From Rhizobium sp. CIAT894 (GTDB lineage: Bacteria; Pseudomonadota; Alphaproteobacteria; Rhizobiales; Rhizobiaceae), in contig NZ_CP020951.1 in NCBI RefSeq assembly GCF_000172795.2, positions 372,001 to 436,000 on the forward strand: a stretch of DNA of 64,000 nt, read 5' to 3'. Positions 25,838-34,893 of this stretch are shown piece by piece. The position numbers and the translations under genes were made by a program. Each line of letters opens with the position of its first letter. The first letter of the stretch is position 1. The notes below the pieces were generated by a model. It saw only the letters and a list, made by a program, of their open reading frames with translations, did not search any database and was not told the DNA's origin.

Positions 25838-27529
25838 TTAACTGACCGGCTTGAGACGCAAGAGATGCATCAGGCGCATGCGGTTGTTGTCATGATCTTC
25901 CGGGTTCATGACCGGATCCTTGTCGGTGACCCAGCCGGTGAAGCGCTTGCTGGAGAACTGATACCAGGTCGGGCCGTTGAAGACGGGAACGACGGGGAAG
26001 TCGTCGGCGACAAGCAGCTGAATGTCGTTGAAGATCTTCTTGTGATCGTCATCCGAAGTCGCCTGCAGATATTGATCGAAAAGCGCGTCCAATTTCGGGT
26101 TCGAATAACGCGAGGGGGCGCCGGTGATGCGCCCGCCATAGGCTGTGGAAAGGCTCTGGTAATAGCCGCGGAACGGGGTTGCGCCGTCGGCACGGGAATT
26201 CATGACGACCTCGAAGCTGCCGTCGATGATCTCTTTGCGCCATTGTTCGTATTCCGGGGTGGCGACCGAGGCATTGATGCCGGCGGCGCGCAGGCCTTCG
26301 ACCGCGATCTGGACTGCATCGATCCAGTCCGTCCAGCCGTTCGGAACGATGATCGGGAAGGCGATCGGCTTGCCGCTCGGCGTCGTGCGGAAGCCGTCGG
26401 CGCCCTTCTTGTAACCGGCATCGTCGAGGATCTTGTTGGCCTTCTCGGTATCGAAGCCCATGAAGGCGTCCTTGTCGCCTTCCGCCTGTTTGTTGCGCCA
26501 GCTTTCGAAGCGCGGCGGCAGGCCGGTCGCATGCTCGTTGACGACGGGATAGCCGAAGCCGGCAATATCGACCATGGATTTGCGATCCATGGCGAGGCTG
26601 AAGGCATGGCGGAAGTTCAGGTCCTTATAGGCCTCGAGATTGCCCTCATTGCCGCTCTTGAAATTCATCTGGAAGGCGACGGTTTCGGCCGGCGGCTGCC
26701 AATAGCCGTTGTGGTCGGCATCGAGCGCCACGAAGGTCTTGTCGATCTGGGGAATGAAGGAGCCGATCCAATCCATATTGCCTTCGGGCAGAATGGCCAG
26801 CATCTGGTCGTTGCCGGAGATCTGCGGCAGCCTGAGACAATCGACATGCAGCGAGGCGGCATCCCAATAGTTCGGGTTGCGGCACTGTTCGTAGACCTGC
26901 GGCGTGAAGCGGCGCAGCTCCGTCATCGGGCCGGAACCGACCGGCTTCTCGTTCTTGAAGGCGACAGGATCGGAAACGTCCTTCCAGATATGCTCGGGAA
27001 CGACGGCGAGATCGGCAAGCGTTTCCGGGAAATCGGAATTGACCGCCTTGAGATCGATCTTCACCTCGGTCGGCGACGGCGTCTCGACGGAGGCAACGGT
27101 CTCGCCGACGCCGACGGTATCGAGCGCGGCATTCTTCAGCATCAGATCGATCGTATATTTCACGTCGGCCGAGGTCAGCGGCTGCCCGTCCGACCATTTG
27201 AGATCGGGCCGCAGCGTATAGGTGACCGATTTCATGTCCTCGGAGAATTTATAGCCGGTCGCCAGGCGGAAGACAGGCTTGCCGCCATCCTCGGCATTGA
27301 AGATGACCAGCGGCTCATAGACGAAATCCATCGTGCTCTGCCGGCGGCCGGCGAGATCGAACGGATTGAAGTTCTGAACCCAGCTGGTCTGCTCCTCGAT
27401 ATGCATCGTCAGCACCGATTCAGCGGCGGCACCACCTGCCCCGAAAGCGACGAGCGCCGTCAGCGCGGTCGCCGCCGCCCAGCCGGTGCGCACGGAAATT
27501 CTGCGGAATAGGCTTTTGCTCGATCTCAT
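25838..27529 (-). CDS. ABC importer periplasmic binding protein (SBP_bac_5 family)
   Basis: A 563-residue precursor. The start at 27529 is preferred because GGGGAG lies about 9 nt upstream and the signal peptide then begins at once (KSLFRRISVRTGW, hydrophobic core, cleavage near GGAAA/ES). The mature protein has the DppA/OppA pattern: AAESVLTMHIEE, YEPLVIFNAEDGG, TYTLRPDLKWSDGQPLTSADVKY and PSPTEVKIDL. This family binds peptides but also chito-oligosaccharides, as in the Vibrio chitobiose system. With a cytosolic GH20 in the same operon, a chito-oligosaccharide ligand is the best guess. A palindrome upstream may be its operator. Confidence 0.9.
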   Translation of the reverse strand: MRSSKSLFRRISVRTGWAAATALTALVAFGAGGAAAESVLTMHIEEQTSWVQNFNPFDLAGRRQSTMDFVYEPLVIFNAEDGGKPVFRLATGYKFSEDMKSVTYTLRPDLKWSDGQPLTSADVKYTIDLMLKNAALDTVGVGETVASVETPSPTEVKIDLKAVNSDFPETLADLAVVPEHIWKDVSDPVAFKNEKPVGSGPMTELRRFTPQVYEQCRNPNYWDAASLHVDCLRLPQISGNDQMLAILPEGNMDWIGSFIPQIDKTFVALDADHNGYWQPPAETVAFQMNFKSGNEGNLEAYKDLNFRHAFSLAMDRKSMVDIAGFGYPVVNEHATGLPPRFESWRNKQAEGDKDAFMGFDTEKANKILDDAGYKKGADGFRTTPSGKPIAFPIIVPNGWTDWIDAVQIAVEGLRAAGINASVATPEYEQWRKEIIDGSFEVVMNSRADGATPFRGYYQSLSTAYGGRITGAPSRYSNPKLDALFDQYLQATSDDDHKKIFNDIQLLVADDFPVVPVFNGPTWYQFSSKRFTGWVTDKDPVMNPEDHDNNRMRLMHLLRLKPVS

Positions 27530-27562
27530 TCCAATGCTCCCCTCATTATGTTTTTTGGAGTC

Positions 27563-27575
27563 AATCAAATTGATT
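27563..27575. promoter_or_regulatory. Candidate operator of the ABC/GH20 operon
   Basis: AATCAAATTGATT is a perfect palindrome about 35 bp upstream of the binding-protein start, within an AT-rich stretch. Its regulator is not identified; no regulator gene lies next to this operon in the window. Confidence 0.4.
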
Positions 27576-27727
27576 TAATATTGATAGTCAGTTTCCCGCC
27601 GGCCCGTCAATTGCCGATCTCAAATTTTTGCGGGGAGCGTCCGGAGCCGATTTCGGCGGGCATCGACGGGCGCGATTTCATGGTGAACAAAAAAATAAGC
27701 GTCGGGCTCGCTGCGTTAACCATTAAG

Positions 27728-27741
27728 GTACTTTTAAGTAC
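27728..27741. promoter_or_regulatory. Palindrome in the 337-bp flagellin upstream region
   Basis: The gap 27530-27866 between the importer operon and the divergent flagellin gene holds no gene that I can support. Besides the operator-like site near 27570, GTACTTTTAAGTAC at 27728-27741 is a perfect 14-bp palindrome 125 bp before the flagellin start, in an AT-rich segment (TTAACC and AATTAACCC repeats). It could be a flagellar-regulator site, but no match can be asserted. Confidence 0.3.
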
Positions 27742-27866
27742 GATAATTAACCCAACGATGGCGAATTGATCGGAAACAACCGGTCGATAGGCATGAGGCT
27801 GCTCGCCATGGCCGGGATGTTCCCCGGGCTGCAACATATTCAACCTCCGAAGCAGGCGAATTTCCC

Positions 27867-28775
27867 ATGACGAGCATCAATACCAACAATTCCGCGATGG
27901 CTGCCCTTCAGACGCTGCGCAGCATCAATTCCAATCTCGAAACGACACAGAACAGCGTTTCCACCGGCTACCGGGTCGATACCGCATCCGACAACGCCGC
28001 CTACTGGTCGATCGCCACGACGATGCGCTCCGACAACAAGGCGCTGTCGGCCGTGTCCGATGCGCTCGGCCTCGGCGCCGCAAAGGTCGATACCGCCTAT
28101 ACGGCGATGGACAGCGCGATCGACGTCGTCGACGAGATCAAGTCCAAGCTGGTGGCAGCGACCGAAGACGGTGTCGACAAGTCGAAGGTCCAGGAAGAAA
28201 TCAGCCAGCTGCAGGAGCAGCTGATGAGCATTGCCCAGTCGGCATCGTTCTCGGGTGAGAACTGGGTCGCCGGCGCCGACGGCACGAAAAATGTCGTATC
28301 CTCCTTCGTTCGCGACGGCTCCGGCGCCGTTTCCGTCAAGATGACGGACTACGTTCTGGATACCAGTTCCGCCGGCAACGTGCTGTTCGGCATGAGCGGC
28401 GGCTCGATCGAAACCTCCACCGGTATCCTCGGAACGGCCGATGCAAACGGCGATTCCGTCTACTCGCTCGACATTACCAACTTTACCACCGGCCAGATCC
28501 AGTCGGCGCTGTCGACCATCGAATCCGCGCTATCGGCGATGACCTCGGCCGGTGCGCAATTGGGTTCGATCTCGACACGCATCGATCTGCAGGAAGACTT
28601 CGTCGGTGCGCTGTCGGATTCCATCGACTCCGGCGTCGGACGGCTGGTCGATGCCGACATGGAGGAGGAATCGAGCAAACTCTCCGCCTTGCAGACGCAG
28701 CAGCAGCTGGCGATCCAGTCGCTGTCGATCGCCAATTCGTCGTCCCAGAACATCCTGTCGCTCTTCCGCGGCTAA
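27867..28775 (+). CDS. Flagellin
   Basis: A 302-residue flagellin of the short alphaproteobacterial type. The conserved N-terminal D0/D1 region (NTNNSAMAALQTLRSINSNL, SVSTGYRVDTASDNAAYWSI) and the C-terminal region (LQTQQQLAIQSLSIANSSSQ, ending ILSLFRG) flank a variable centre. It is exported by the flagellar type III apparatus and assembles into the filament. No other flagellar or chemotaxis gene lies beside it, so it is a dispersed flagellin copy, as several rhizobia have. The ribosome site is weak. A strong GC hairpin follows the gene. Confidence 0.95.
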   Translation: MTSINTNNSAMAALQTLRSINSNLETTQNSVSTGYRVDTASDNAAYWSIATTMRSDNKALSAVSDALGLGAAKVDTAYTAMDSAIDVVDEIKSKLVAATEDGVDKSKVQEEISQLQEQLMSIAQSASFSGENWVAGADGTKNVVSSFVRDGSGAVSVKMTDYVLDTSSAGNVLFGMSGGSIETSTGILGTADANGDSVYSLDITNFTTGQIQSALSTIESALSAMTSAGAQLGSISTRIDLQEDFVGALSDSIDSGVGRLVDADMEEESSKLSALQTQQQLAIQSLSIANSSSQNILSLFRG

Positions 28776-28838
28776 GACCGCCGGCCAATCTGAGAGACGG
28801 CCGGGCATATGGAAGGCCCGGCCCAAACCAACCGATGG

Positions 28839-28860
28839 AGCCCGGCCTTCCGGCCGGGCT
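28839..28860 (+). terminator. Hairpin downstream of flagellin
   Basis: AGCCCGGCC at 28839-28847 pairs perfectly with GGCCGGGCT at 28852-28860 around a TTCC tetraloop, 64 bp after the flagellin stop. No T-run follows, so it may act as a terminator or a 3' stabiliser. Confidence 0.5.
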
Positions 28861-29034
28861 CGATCGCGTTTCGCACGACGCGTAGCGTCGAAGTGTCGAA
28901 ATGCCCTTTTGCGTCCGGACCTACGACGCTCTGATGAAGACCGTTGCCGGAACGCAAGGTTGACATGCCGATGCTCTCGCAAACATGATCGCTCCCAGCC
29001 GGGGCGGAAATGCCGCGTTCACTGGATCATTCGC

Positions 29035-30576
29035 ATGCTGAAACGAGCTGAGCCTGCCCGTCCCGACGGAGCGCCCGCCATCGTCTGGATCGGCTTCATC
29101 GCCATGTGCATCGGCATGTTCATGGCGATCCTCGATGTCCAGGTCGTGGCGACATCGCTGCCGACCATCCAGTCGGCGCTGGATATCGGCCCGGATCAGA
29201 TGAGCTGGATACAGACCGCCTATCTCATCGCCGAAGTGGTGGCGATCCCGCTGACCGGCCTGTTGACGCGGCTGCTGACGATGCGATGGCTGTTCGTCGC
29301 CGCCATCGGTCTGTTCGTGACGGCTTCGGCCGGCTGCGCGGCCAGCAGCAGCTTCAGCGAACTGGTCGCCTGGCGGGTGCTTCAGGGCTTTTCCGGCGGA
29401 ACCCTGATCCCCTCGGTGTTTTCAGCCGTATTCATCCTGTTCCCCAATGAGCGGCAGGCGCTGGCGACGACGATCGCCGGCGTGCTGGCGGTGCTGGCGC
29501 CGACCGTCGGGCCGATCGTCGGCGGATGGCTGACCGAGACCTATTCCTGGCACTGGCTGTTCCTGATCAACATCCTTCCGGGCATCGCCTCGGCCATCCT
29601 GGCAGCGCGCTTCCTGCCGAGGCAGGCGGCCGACTCCTCCGAACTCAGGCATCTCGACGGTCTGTCGCTTGTGCTCATGGCCGCGGCGCTGACGAGCCTG
29701 GAACTCAGCCTGAAAGAGGCGCCGACCAGCGGCTGGGCCTCGGCCTATGTCCTCAGCCTGCTGGCCGTCTGCCTTGTGTCGGGCGGCGCTTTCGTAGGCC
29801 GATCGCTGCGCCGGCGCCGGCCGATCGTCGATCTCGGCAATTTCGCAGATCGTAACTTTCTCGTCGGCTCGACCTTAAGCTTCGTGCTCGGCATCGGCCT
29901 GTTCGGCTCGGTCTATCTGATGCCGGTCTTTCTCGCTTTCGTCAGGGGCCACGATGCGCTCGAAATCGGCATGACCATGCTGGTCACCGGCATCGCGCAG
30001 CTGATCACCGCACCGATCGCGGTGGCGCTGGAGAAGCGCATGGATGCACGGCTGCTCTCGGCCGCCGGTTTCGCCTTGTTTGCGGTCGGCGTCGCAATGA
30101 GCGCCTTTCAGGATCCCCGTTCGGATTACGATGCGATGTTCTGGCCGCAGATCGTGCGCGGCGTCGCCATCATGTTCTGCCTGCTGCCGCCGACGCGGCT
30201 GGCGCTCGGCACGCTTCCGCCCGATCGCATTCCCGATGCCAGCGGTCTTTTCAACCTGATGCGCAATCTCGGCGGCGCCATCGGCATCGCCCTGATCGAC
30301 ACCATCATCTACACCCGCTCGGAACCGCTGGGCCAAGGCCTCTGGGCACGCCTCCAGGCCGGCGATATCGCGGCTGCGGCATTCGTCGGCGCCCCTGCCG
30401 AAATCATATCTGGCCATAGCGGCAGTTTCGATACGGATGCCACGGCGCTGCTCGATCCGCTGGTCCAGACCGCGGCCAGCGTCCAGGCGATCAACGAAGC
30501 CTGGATGGTCATCGCCGTCCTCACCGGCTGCGCCCTGCTCTCGGTGCCCTTCGCCAGGCGGCCGGCGCCGACGTGA
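29035..30576 (+). CDS. DHA2-family MFS drug exporter (EmrB/QacA type)
   Basis: A 513-residue protein with 14 predicted helices. The start at 29035 is chosen because it places the first helix (WIGFIAMCIGMFMAILDVQVV) normally; a much longer frame runs back through the flagellin gene and is spurious. LDVQVVATSLPTIQSAL is the DHA2 motif in helix 1. RVLQGFSGGTLIPSVFS and VLAPTVGPIVGGWLTE (motif C, antiporter) follow. It exports drugs or metabolites by proton antiport. The GH94 gene follows by 105 bp on the same strand. No EmrA-like partner is adjacent. Confidence 0.88.
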   Translation: MLKRAEPARPDGAPAIVWIGFIAMCIGMFMAILDVQVVATSLPTIQSALDIGPDQMSWIQTAYLIAEVVAIPLTGLLTRLLTMRWLFVAAIGLFVTASAGCAASSSFSELVAWRVLQGFSGGTLIPSVFSAVFILFPNERQALATTIAGVLAVLAPTVGPIVGGWLTETYSWHWLFLINILPGIASAILAARFLPRQAADSSELRHLDGLSLVLMAAALTSLELSLKEAPTSGWASAYVLSLLAVCLVSGGAFVGRSLRRRRPIVDLGNFADRNFLVGSTLSFVLGIGLFGSVYLMPVFLAFVRGHDALEIGMTMLVTGIAQLITAPIAVALEKRMDARLLSAAGFALFAVGVAMSAFQDPRSDYDAMFWPQIVRGVAIMFCLLPPTRLALGTLPPDRIPDASGLFNLMRNLGGAIGIALIDTIIYTRSEPLGQGLWARLQAGDIAAAAFVGAPAEIISGHSGSFDTDATALLDPLVQTAASVQAINEAWMVIAVLTGCALLSVPFARRPAPT

Positions 30577-30681
30577 AAACCGTCGCGACAGGTTGCCGAT
30601 CTTCGGATCGCCGGTAAGATTTCTCTCAATCATTTTGCGTCATCCTCCAATTCCTCTTTGAAGCCAATTCACGAGATAGCA

Positions 30682-33600
30682 ATGGCCCAGGACCTTACCC
30701 GCAGTTTTCAGATGCCCCGGCGCGAACAACTTGGCCTGTTGACGATCGCCAACGGTTCCGGCCTGTCGATATCGGCGCTGCCGAACGGCACGCTGTTTGC
30801 CATCGAATATGCCGACGACAAGGGAGCGGTGCAGATCAATCAGATCCAGGGCTCGCCTTTGTTCGGCGGCATCGGCCGGCTTTATCTGCGCGTCGGTGGC
30901 AAAAGGCCCGATGTCGTCGAAATTGTCGGGCCGGGCGCCGATGGCGGCTTCGGCCACGATGCGACGAGCTTTTCCTGGAGCGGCGAAGCCGGCGATATCG
31001 GCTACAACGTCCGTCTGGCGCTTCATCCCTCCGAAACGGCCTGGTTCTGGCGGGTATCCGTCCGGCATCTCAAGGATGTAGCGGTACCGGTGGATGTGGT
31101 GCTGATGCAGGATGTCGGTCTGGGCGATCGCGGCTTCCTGATGAACAGCGAAGCCTATGCCTCGCAATATGTCGATCACCACATCGCCAATCACCGGATA
31201 TTCGGCCCTGTGGTGATGAACCGGCAAAATCTCAAACAGGGCGGCGGCCGCAATCCCTGGCTCGTTCAGGGCTGCCTGGATGGGGCGGCGGCCTATGCCA
31301 CGGATGCGATCCAGCTGGTGCAGGCGAAAGACCGTCTCGGCGATCTGCTGGTCGGCCCCTTCGGCACCTGCCTGCCGAGCGAACGGCGGCAGCAGGAGAC
31401 GGCCTGCCCGGCCATCCAGTCGAAATCGCTCTCCGGTCCGGCAAGCGGCGCGACTGCGACCTTCTTCGCCATCTTCGCCGCCGATCATCCCGAGGCGTCT
31501 GATGATGCCGACCTGTTACGGCTCGATGGGCTTGCGGGCCTGGAGGGCGCCGCCGACGATCTCGCTGAGACGGCGCCGCTCCGCAGCCTGCTCCAGGATG
31601 CTGCTTTGCTGAAGGTCGAACCGCTGGACAAAAAGGCGATTGGCCAGCTCTATCCCCAGCGGAGTCTGGAGGAGCACGCCGACGGAAAGCTGCTTTCGTT
31701 TTTCGTGCCGGACGGCGCTTTGAACCGCCACGTCGTCCTGCGTGAAAAGGAACTTTTGGTGGCGCGCCGCCACGGCGCGATCGTGCGCAGCGGTCAGAAC
31801 ATGCTGCTCGACGATAGGACACTTGCCGCCACCTGCTGGATGCAGGGCATTTTCGCCGCGCAGCTGACGATCGGCAACACCTCCTTCCACAAGCTCTTTT
31901 CCGTCTCCCGCGACCCCTACAACCTGACGCGCGCCAGTGGCTTGCGCATCATGGCCGATGTCGGCGCCGGCTGGCAGTTGCTGGCGGTGCCGTCGGCTTT
32001 CGAAATGGGCCTCAGCGACTGCCGCTGGATCTACAAGTGCACGGACCGCACGATCACCGTAACGGCGGTCGCTTCCGGCGAGGATGCGGCGATGCAATGG
32101 ACCGTGTCCGTCGAGGGCAAGCCCTGCCGCTTCCTGGTGTTCGGTCATGTCGTGCTCGGCGAGCGCGAATATGATGCCGGCGGGCAGATCGAATTCGATC
32201 CCGCGCGCAAACGAATTTCCTTCCGGCCGGATCCTGCCTGGCTCTGGGGCGAGCGTTATCCCGATGCTGGCTATTGGCTGGTGAGTTCGACGCCCGATGC
32301 CATCGAAGAGATCGGCGGCGACGAACTGCTTTATACCGACGGCATTGCCCGCGACGGCGCCTTCGTCGCCCTGCGCTCCCGGCCGACGCAGGCGTTCTCC
32401 TTTGCCGTCGTCGGCTCGATGACCGATGCTGAAGAAGCCGAGCGGCTGGCAGAGCGTTACGAAGCCGGCGTCAGCGACGAAGCCATGCTGGCGCCGGCCT
32501 CGACATTCTGGCGCAACGCCGTGCGCGGCCTGGCGATCGCCAGCCCTTCGCCCGATCTTGCCGCGCAGGCGACGCTGCTGCCCTGGCTCGCGCATGACGC
32601 CATCGTGCATCTGAGCGTGCCGCACGGCCTCGAGCAATATACCGGTGCCGCCTGGGGCACACGCGATGCCTGCCAGGGCCCGATCGAATTCCTGCTCGCC
32701 TACGAGCATGATCGTGAGGCCAAAGAGGTGCTGAAAACCGTCTTCAGCGAACAATATCTGAAAGACGGCGACTGGCCGCAATGGTTCATGCTGGAGCCCT
32801 ATGCCAATATCCGGGCGGGCGACAGCCATGGCGATATCGTCGTCTGGCCGCTGAAGGCGCTCTGCGACTATATCGAAGCGACCGGCGATCTCGCCGTCCT
32901 CGACGAGAAGGTCTCGTGGCGCGACGAAAAGACCATGCAGAAGTCTGAGAAGGCGAGCTCTATTGCCATCCACGTGGAAAAGCTGCTCGATACCGTCCGC
33001 GAACGCTTCATCCCGGGAACGCATCTGATCCGCTATGGCGAGGGAGACTGGAACGACTCGCTACAGCCGGCCGATCCGCATCTGCGCGACTGGATGGTCA
33101 GCAGCTGGACCGTTGCCCTGCTCTATGAGCAAATCGTCCGTTACTCCGCAATCCAGCGCCGCCTCGGCCATGGCGAAAAGGCCAAGTCGCTCAGGAAGAT
33201 CGCAACGGCGATGCGCCGGGATTTCAACCGCCATCTCATCCGTGACGGCGTCGTGGCCGGCTACGGCATCTTCGATCCCGCCCATGCCGGCGTCGAATTG
33301 CTGCTGCATCCGAGCGACCGGCGCACCGGCCTCTCTTTCTCGCTGATCTCGATGACGCAGGCAATGCTCGGCCGGCTGTTCACGCCGGCGCAGAGACAGG
33401 ATCATATGAAGCTGATCAGGAAGCATCTGCTCTTTCCCGACGGTGTGCGGCTGATGGAAAAGCCCGCGACCTATGCCGGCGGACCCGAGACGCTGTTTCG
33501 CCGCGCCGAATCCTCCTCCTTCTTCGGCCGTGAGATCGGGCTGATGTATGTGCATGCGCATCTGCGCTACTGCGAAACGCTGGCGCTCGATGCCGAGGCG

Positions 33601-33966
33601 GATGAGCTCTGGAAAGCAATATCAGTCGTCAATCCGATTGCCGTCACCACGGCCCTGCCGCATGCCTCGCTGCGTCAGCGCAACACCTATTTCAGCAGCA
33701 GCGATGCGGCTTTCCATGACCGCTATCAGGCCGCGGCCGAATGGCAGCGCGTCAAGGCGGGCAAGATTGCCGTCGACGGCGGATGGCGCATCTATTCGAG
33801 TGGGCCCGGGCTCTACACCCGGAGCTTCGTCGAAAATATCCTGGGCTTCAAACGGCGCTTCGGCCGGCGCAGACGCAAGCCGCTGCTGCCGGAGATTCAC
33901 GCCTCCGTCGATCTGCAGACCGATCACGCCGCCTGGCGGCGGTTGAAGCCGAAGCCGCAGGCCTGA
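30682..33966 (+). CDS. GH94 glycoside phosphorylase, 1,2-beta-oligoglucan phosphorylase-like
   Basis: A 1094-residue protein starting at MAQDLTRSFQMPRREQL; a TTG 24 bp upstream is the alternative start. The C-terminal catalytic barrel has QYTGAAWGTRDACQGPIEF with the expected general-acid Asp at about residue 662, and GDWPQWFMLEPY, IRYGEGDWNDSLQP and AESSSFFGREIGLMYVHAHLR. GH94 enzymes phosphorolyse beta-glucosides, releasing sugar 1-phosphate. The length of about 1100 residues, the long beta-rich N-terminal half and the lack of membrane segments resemble 1,2-beta-oligoglucan phosphorylases rather than cellobiose phosphorylases (about 800). Rhizobia make cyclic beta-1,2-glucan, so a recycling role is plausible. 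Specificity is inference. Confidence 0.82.
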   Translation: MAQDLTRSFQMPRREQLGLLTIANGSGLSISALPNGTLFAIEYADDKGAVQINQIQGSPLFGGIGRLYLRVGGKRPDVVEIVGPGADGGFGHDATSFSWSGEAGDIGYNVRLALHPSETAWFWRVSVRHLKDVAVPVDVVLMQDVGLGDRGFLMNSEAYASQYVDHHIANHRIFGPVVMNRQNLKQGGGRNPWLVQGCLDGAAAYATDAIQLVQAKDRLGDLLVGPFGTCLPSERRQQETACPAIQSKSLSGPASGATATFFAIFAADHPEASDDADLLRLDGLAGLEGAADDLAETAPLRSLLQDAALLKVEPLDKKAIGQLYPQRSLEEHADGKLLSFFVPDGALNRHVVLREKELLVARRHGAIVRSGQNMLLDDRTLAATCWMQGIFAAQLTIGNTSFHKLFSVSRDPYNLTRASGLRIMADVGAGWQLLAVPSAFEMGLSDCRWIYKCTDRTITVTAVASGEDAAMQWTVSVEGKPCRFLVFGHVVLGEREYDAGGQIEFDPARKRISFRPDPAWLWGERYPDAGYWLVSSTPDAIEEIGGDELLYTDGIARDGAFVALRSRPTQAFSFAVVGSMTDAEEAERLAERYEAGVSDEAMLAPASTFWRNAVRGLAIASPSPDLAAQATLLPWLAHDAIVHLSVPHGLEQYTGAAWGTRDACQGPIEFLLAYEHDREAKEVLKTVFSEQYLKDGDWPQWFMLEPYANIRAGDSHGDIVVWPLKALCDYIEATGDLAVLDEKVSWRDEKTMQKSEKASSIAIHVEKLLDTVRERFIPGTHLIRYGEGDWNDSLQPADPHLRDWMVSSWTVALLYEQIVRYSAIQRRLGHGEKAKSLRKIATAMRRDFNRHLIRDGVVAGYGIFDPAHAGVELLLHPSDRRTGLSFSLISMTQAMLGRLFTPAQRQDHMKLIRKHLLFPDGVRLMEKPATYAGGPETLFRRAESSSFFGREIGLMYVHAHLRYCETLALDAEADELWKAISVVNPIAVTTALPHASLRQRNTYFSSSDAAFHDRYQAAAEWQRVKAGKIAVDGGWRIYSSGPGLYTRSFVENILGFKRRFGRRRRKPLLPEIHASVDLQTDHAAWRRLKPKPQA

Positions 33967-33969
33967 CCG

Positions 33970-34716
33970 TCACGACGACGTGCTGGCGTCGCGCAGCTCT
34001 TCGAAGCGGGCGGTGCTCTTCGACAGGTGGCTGCGGATGGCGCGGCGCGCGGCGGCCTCGTCGCCGTTGCGGATCGCCGTGAATATGGCGTGATGTTCCC
34101 GGCGCATGCGCGCCGCATGACGCTTGCGCTCGGTCACCGTCATCTTGTCCAGGCGCGCCCATTGCCGCGGCACCATGATGTCGCCGAACGTATCGAACAG
34201 GCGACTGTAATAGGAATTCTGGGTCGCGACCAGAATGGACCGGTGGAAGGCGTAGTCCTCCTGTGCGCCGTATCCGCCCTCTTCGAGCGCCTTGTCGAGG
34301 GCATCGAGCCGATCCTGCATGCGGTCGAGGTCCTCCTGCCTGCGCCGCAGCGCGGCAAGACCGGCGGCTTCATATTCGACCCCGATACGCAGCTCCAGCA
34401 CGCGCAGCACGTCGTCGATCGACTGCAGGTCGTTCGGAATGATCGAGAAGGATCTCGCCATCGGGTCGTTCGAGACGAAAGCCCCAAGTCCTTGCCGCGT
34501 GGTGATCAGCCCCTTGGCGCGCAGCGTGGCGAGCGCTTCGCGAACGATCGTCCGGCTGACGCCGGTCGCCCGCATGATCGCCTGTTCGGTCGGCAGGCGC
34601 TGACCGGGCTTCAGATCGCCGGACTCGATCTGCGCCATCAGCGTGTCGGCAAGGCCGCTGCGCAGGTTGGGCGGCTGGCGCATCATGTTGAAGACCGCGT
34701 TGTCCCTGTCCGTCAT
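33970..34716 (-). CDS. GntR-family (FadR subgroup) regulator
   Basis: A 248-residue regulator. The start at 34716 (MTDRDNAVFNMMRQP) is preferred over an upstream frame. The winged helix is at about 20-85, with LKPGQRLPTEQAIMRATGVSRTIVREALATLRAKGLITTRQG. A helical FCD effector domain follows, with LRIGVEYEAAGLAALRR and DYAFHRSILVATQN carrying metal-binding His residues. It is last in the operon behind kduI and kduD and is the likely repressor of uronate degradation, responding to a sugar acid. It converges with the GH94 gene at 3 bp. Confidence 0.9.
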   Translation of the reverse strand: MTDRDNAVFNMMRQPPNLRSGLADTLMAQIESGDLKPGQRLPTEQAIMRATGVSRTIVREALATLRAKGLITTRQGLGAFVSNDPMARSFSIIPNDLQSIDDVLRVLELRIGVEYEAAGLAALRRRQEDLDRMQDRLDALDKALEEGGYGAQEDYAFHRSILVATQNSYYSRLFDTFGDIMVPRQWARLDKMTVTERKRHAARMRREHHAIFTAIRNGDEAAARRAIRSHLSKSTARFEELRDASTSS

Positions 34717-34893
34717 CCCTGTCGAATCCTGCCTGCGATGTGGCGACGCCGGCCCCATTTCCTGTTGCTAACGCATGCCGGCAGGAAAGGCAAAACGGTG
34801 CCGGTCCCGGCAGTTCCATGCCGGCAAGTCCGCGCGTCTTTTCAAACGCGCGGGCGCCGTCGCATTTTCAATGTTGCCGCTCCGTGGAACGGA

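Noticed and set aside
25118..27511. 797-residue open frame on the plus strand
   Set aside because: It lies opposite the importer permease and binding-protein genes, is extremely rich in Arg, Asp and Gly, and has no recognisable domain. High GC produces such shadows.
28552..29034. N-terminal extension of the DHA2 exporter through the flagellin gene
   Set aside because: It overlaps the conserved flagellin C-terminus and its downstream hairpin. The exporter starts naturally at 29035.
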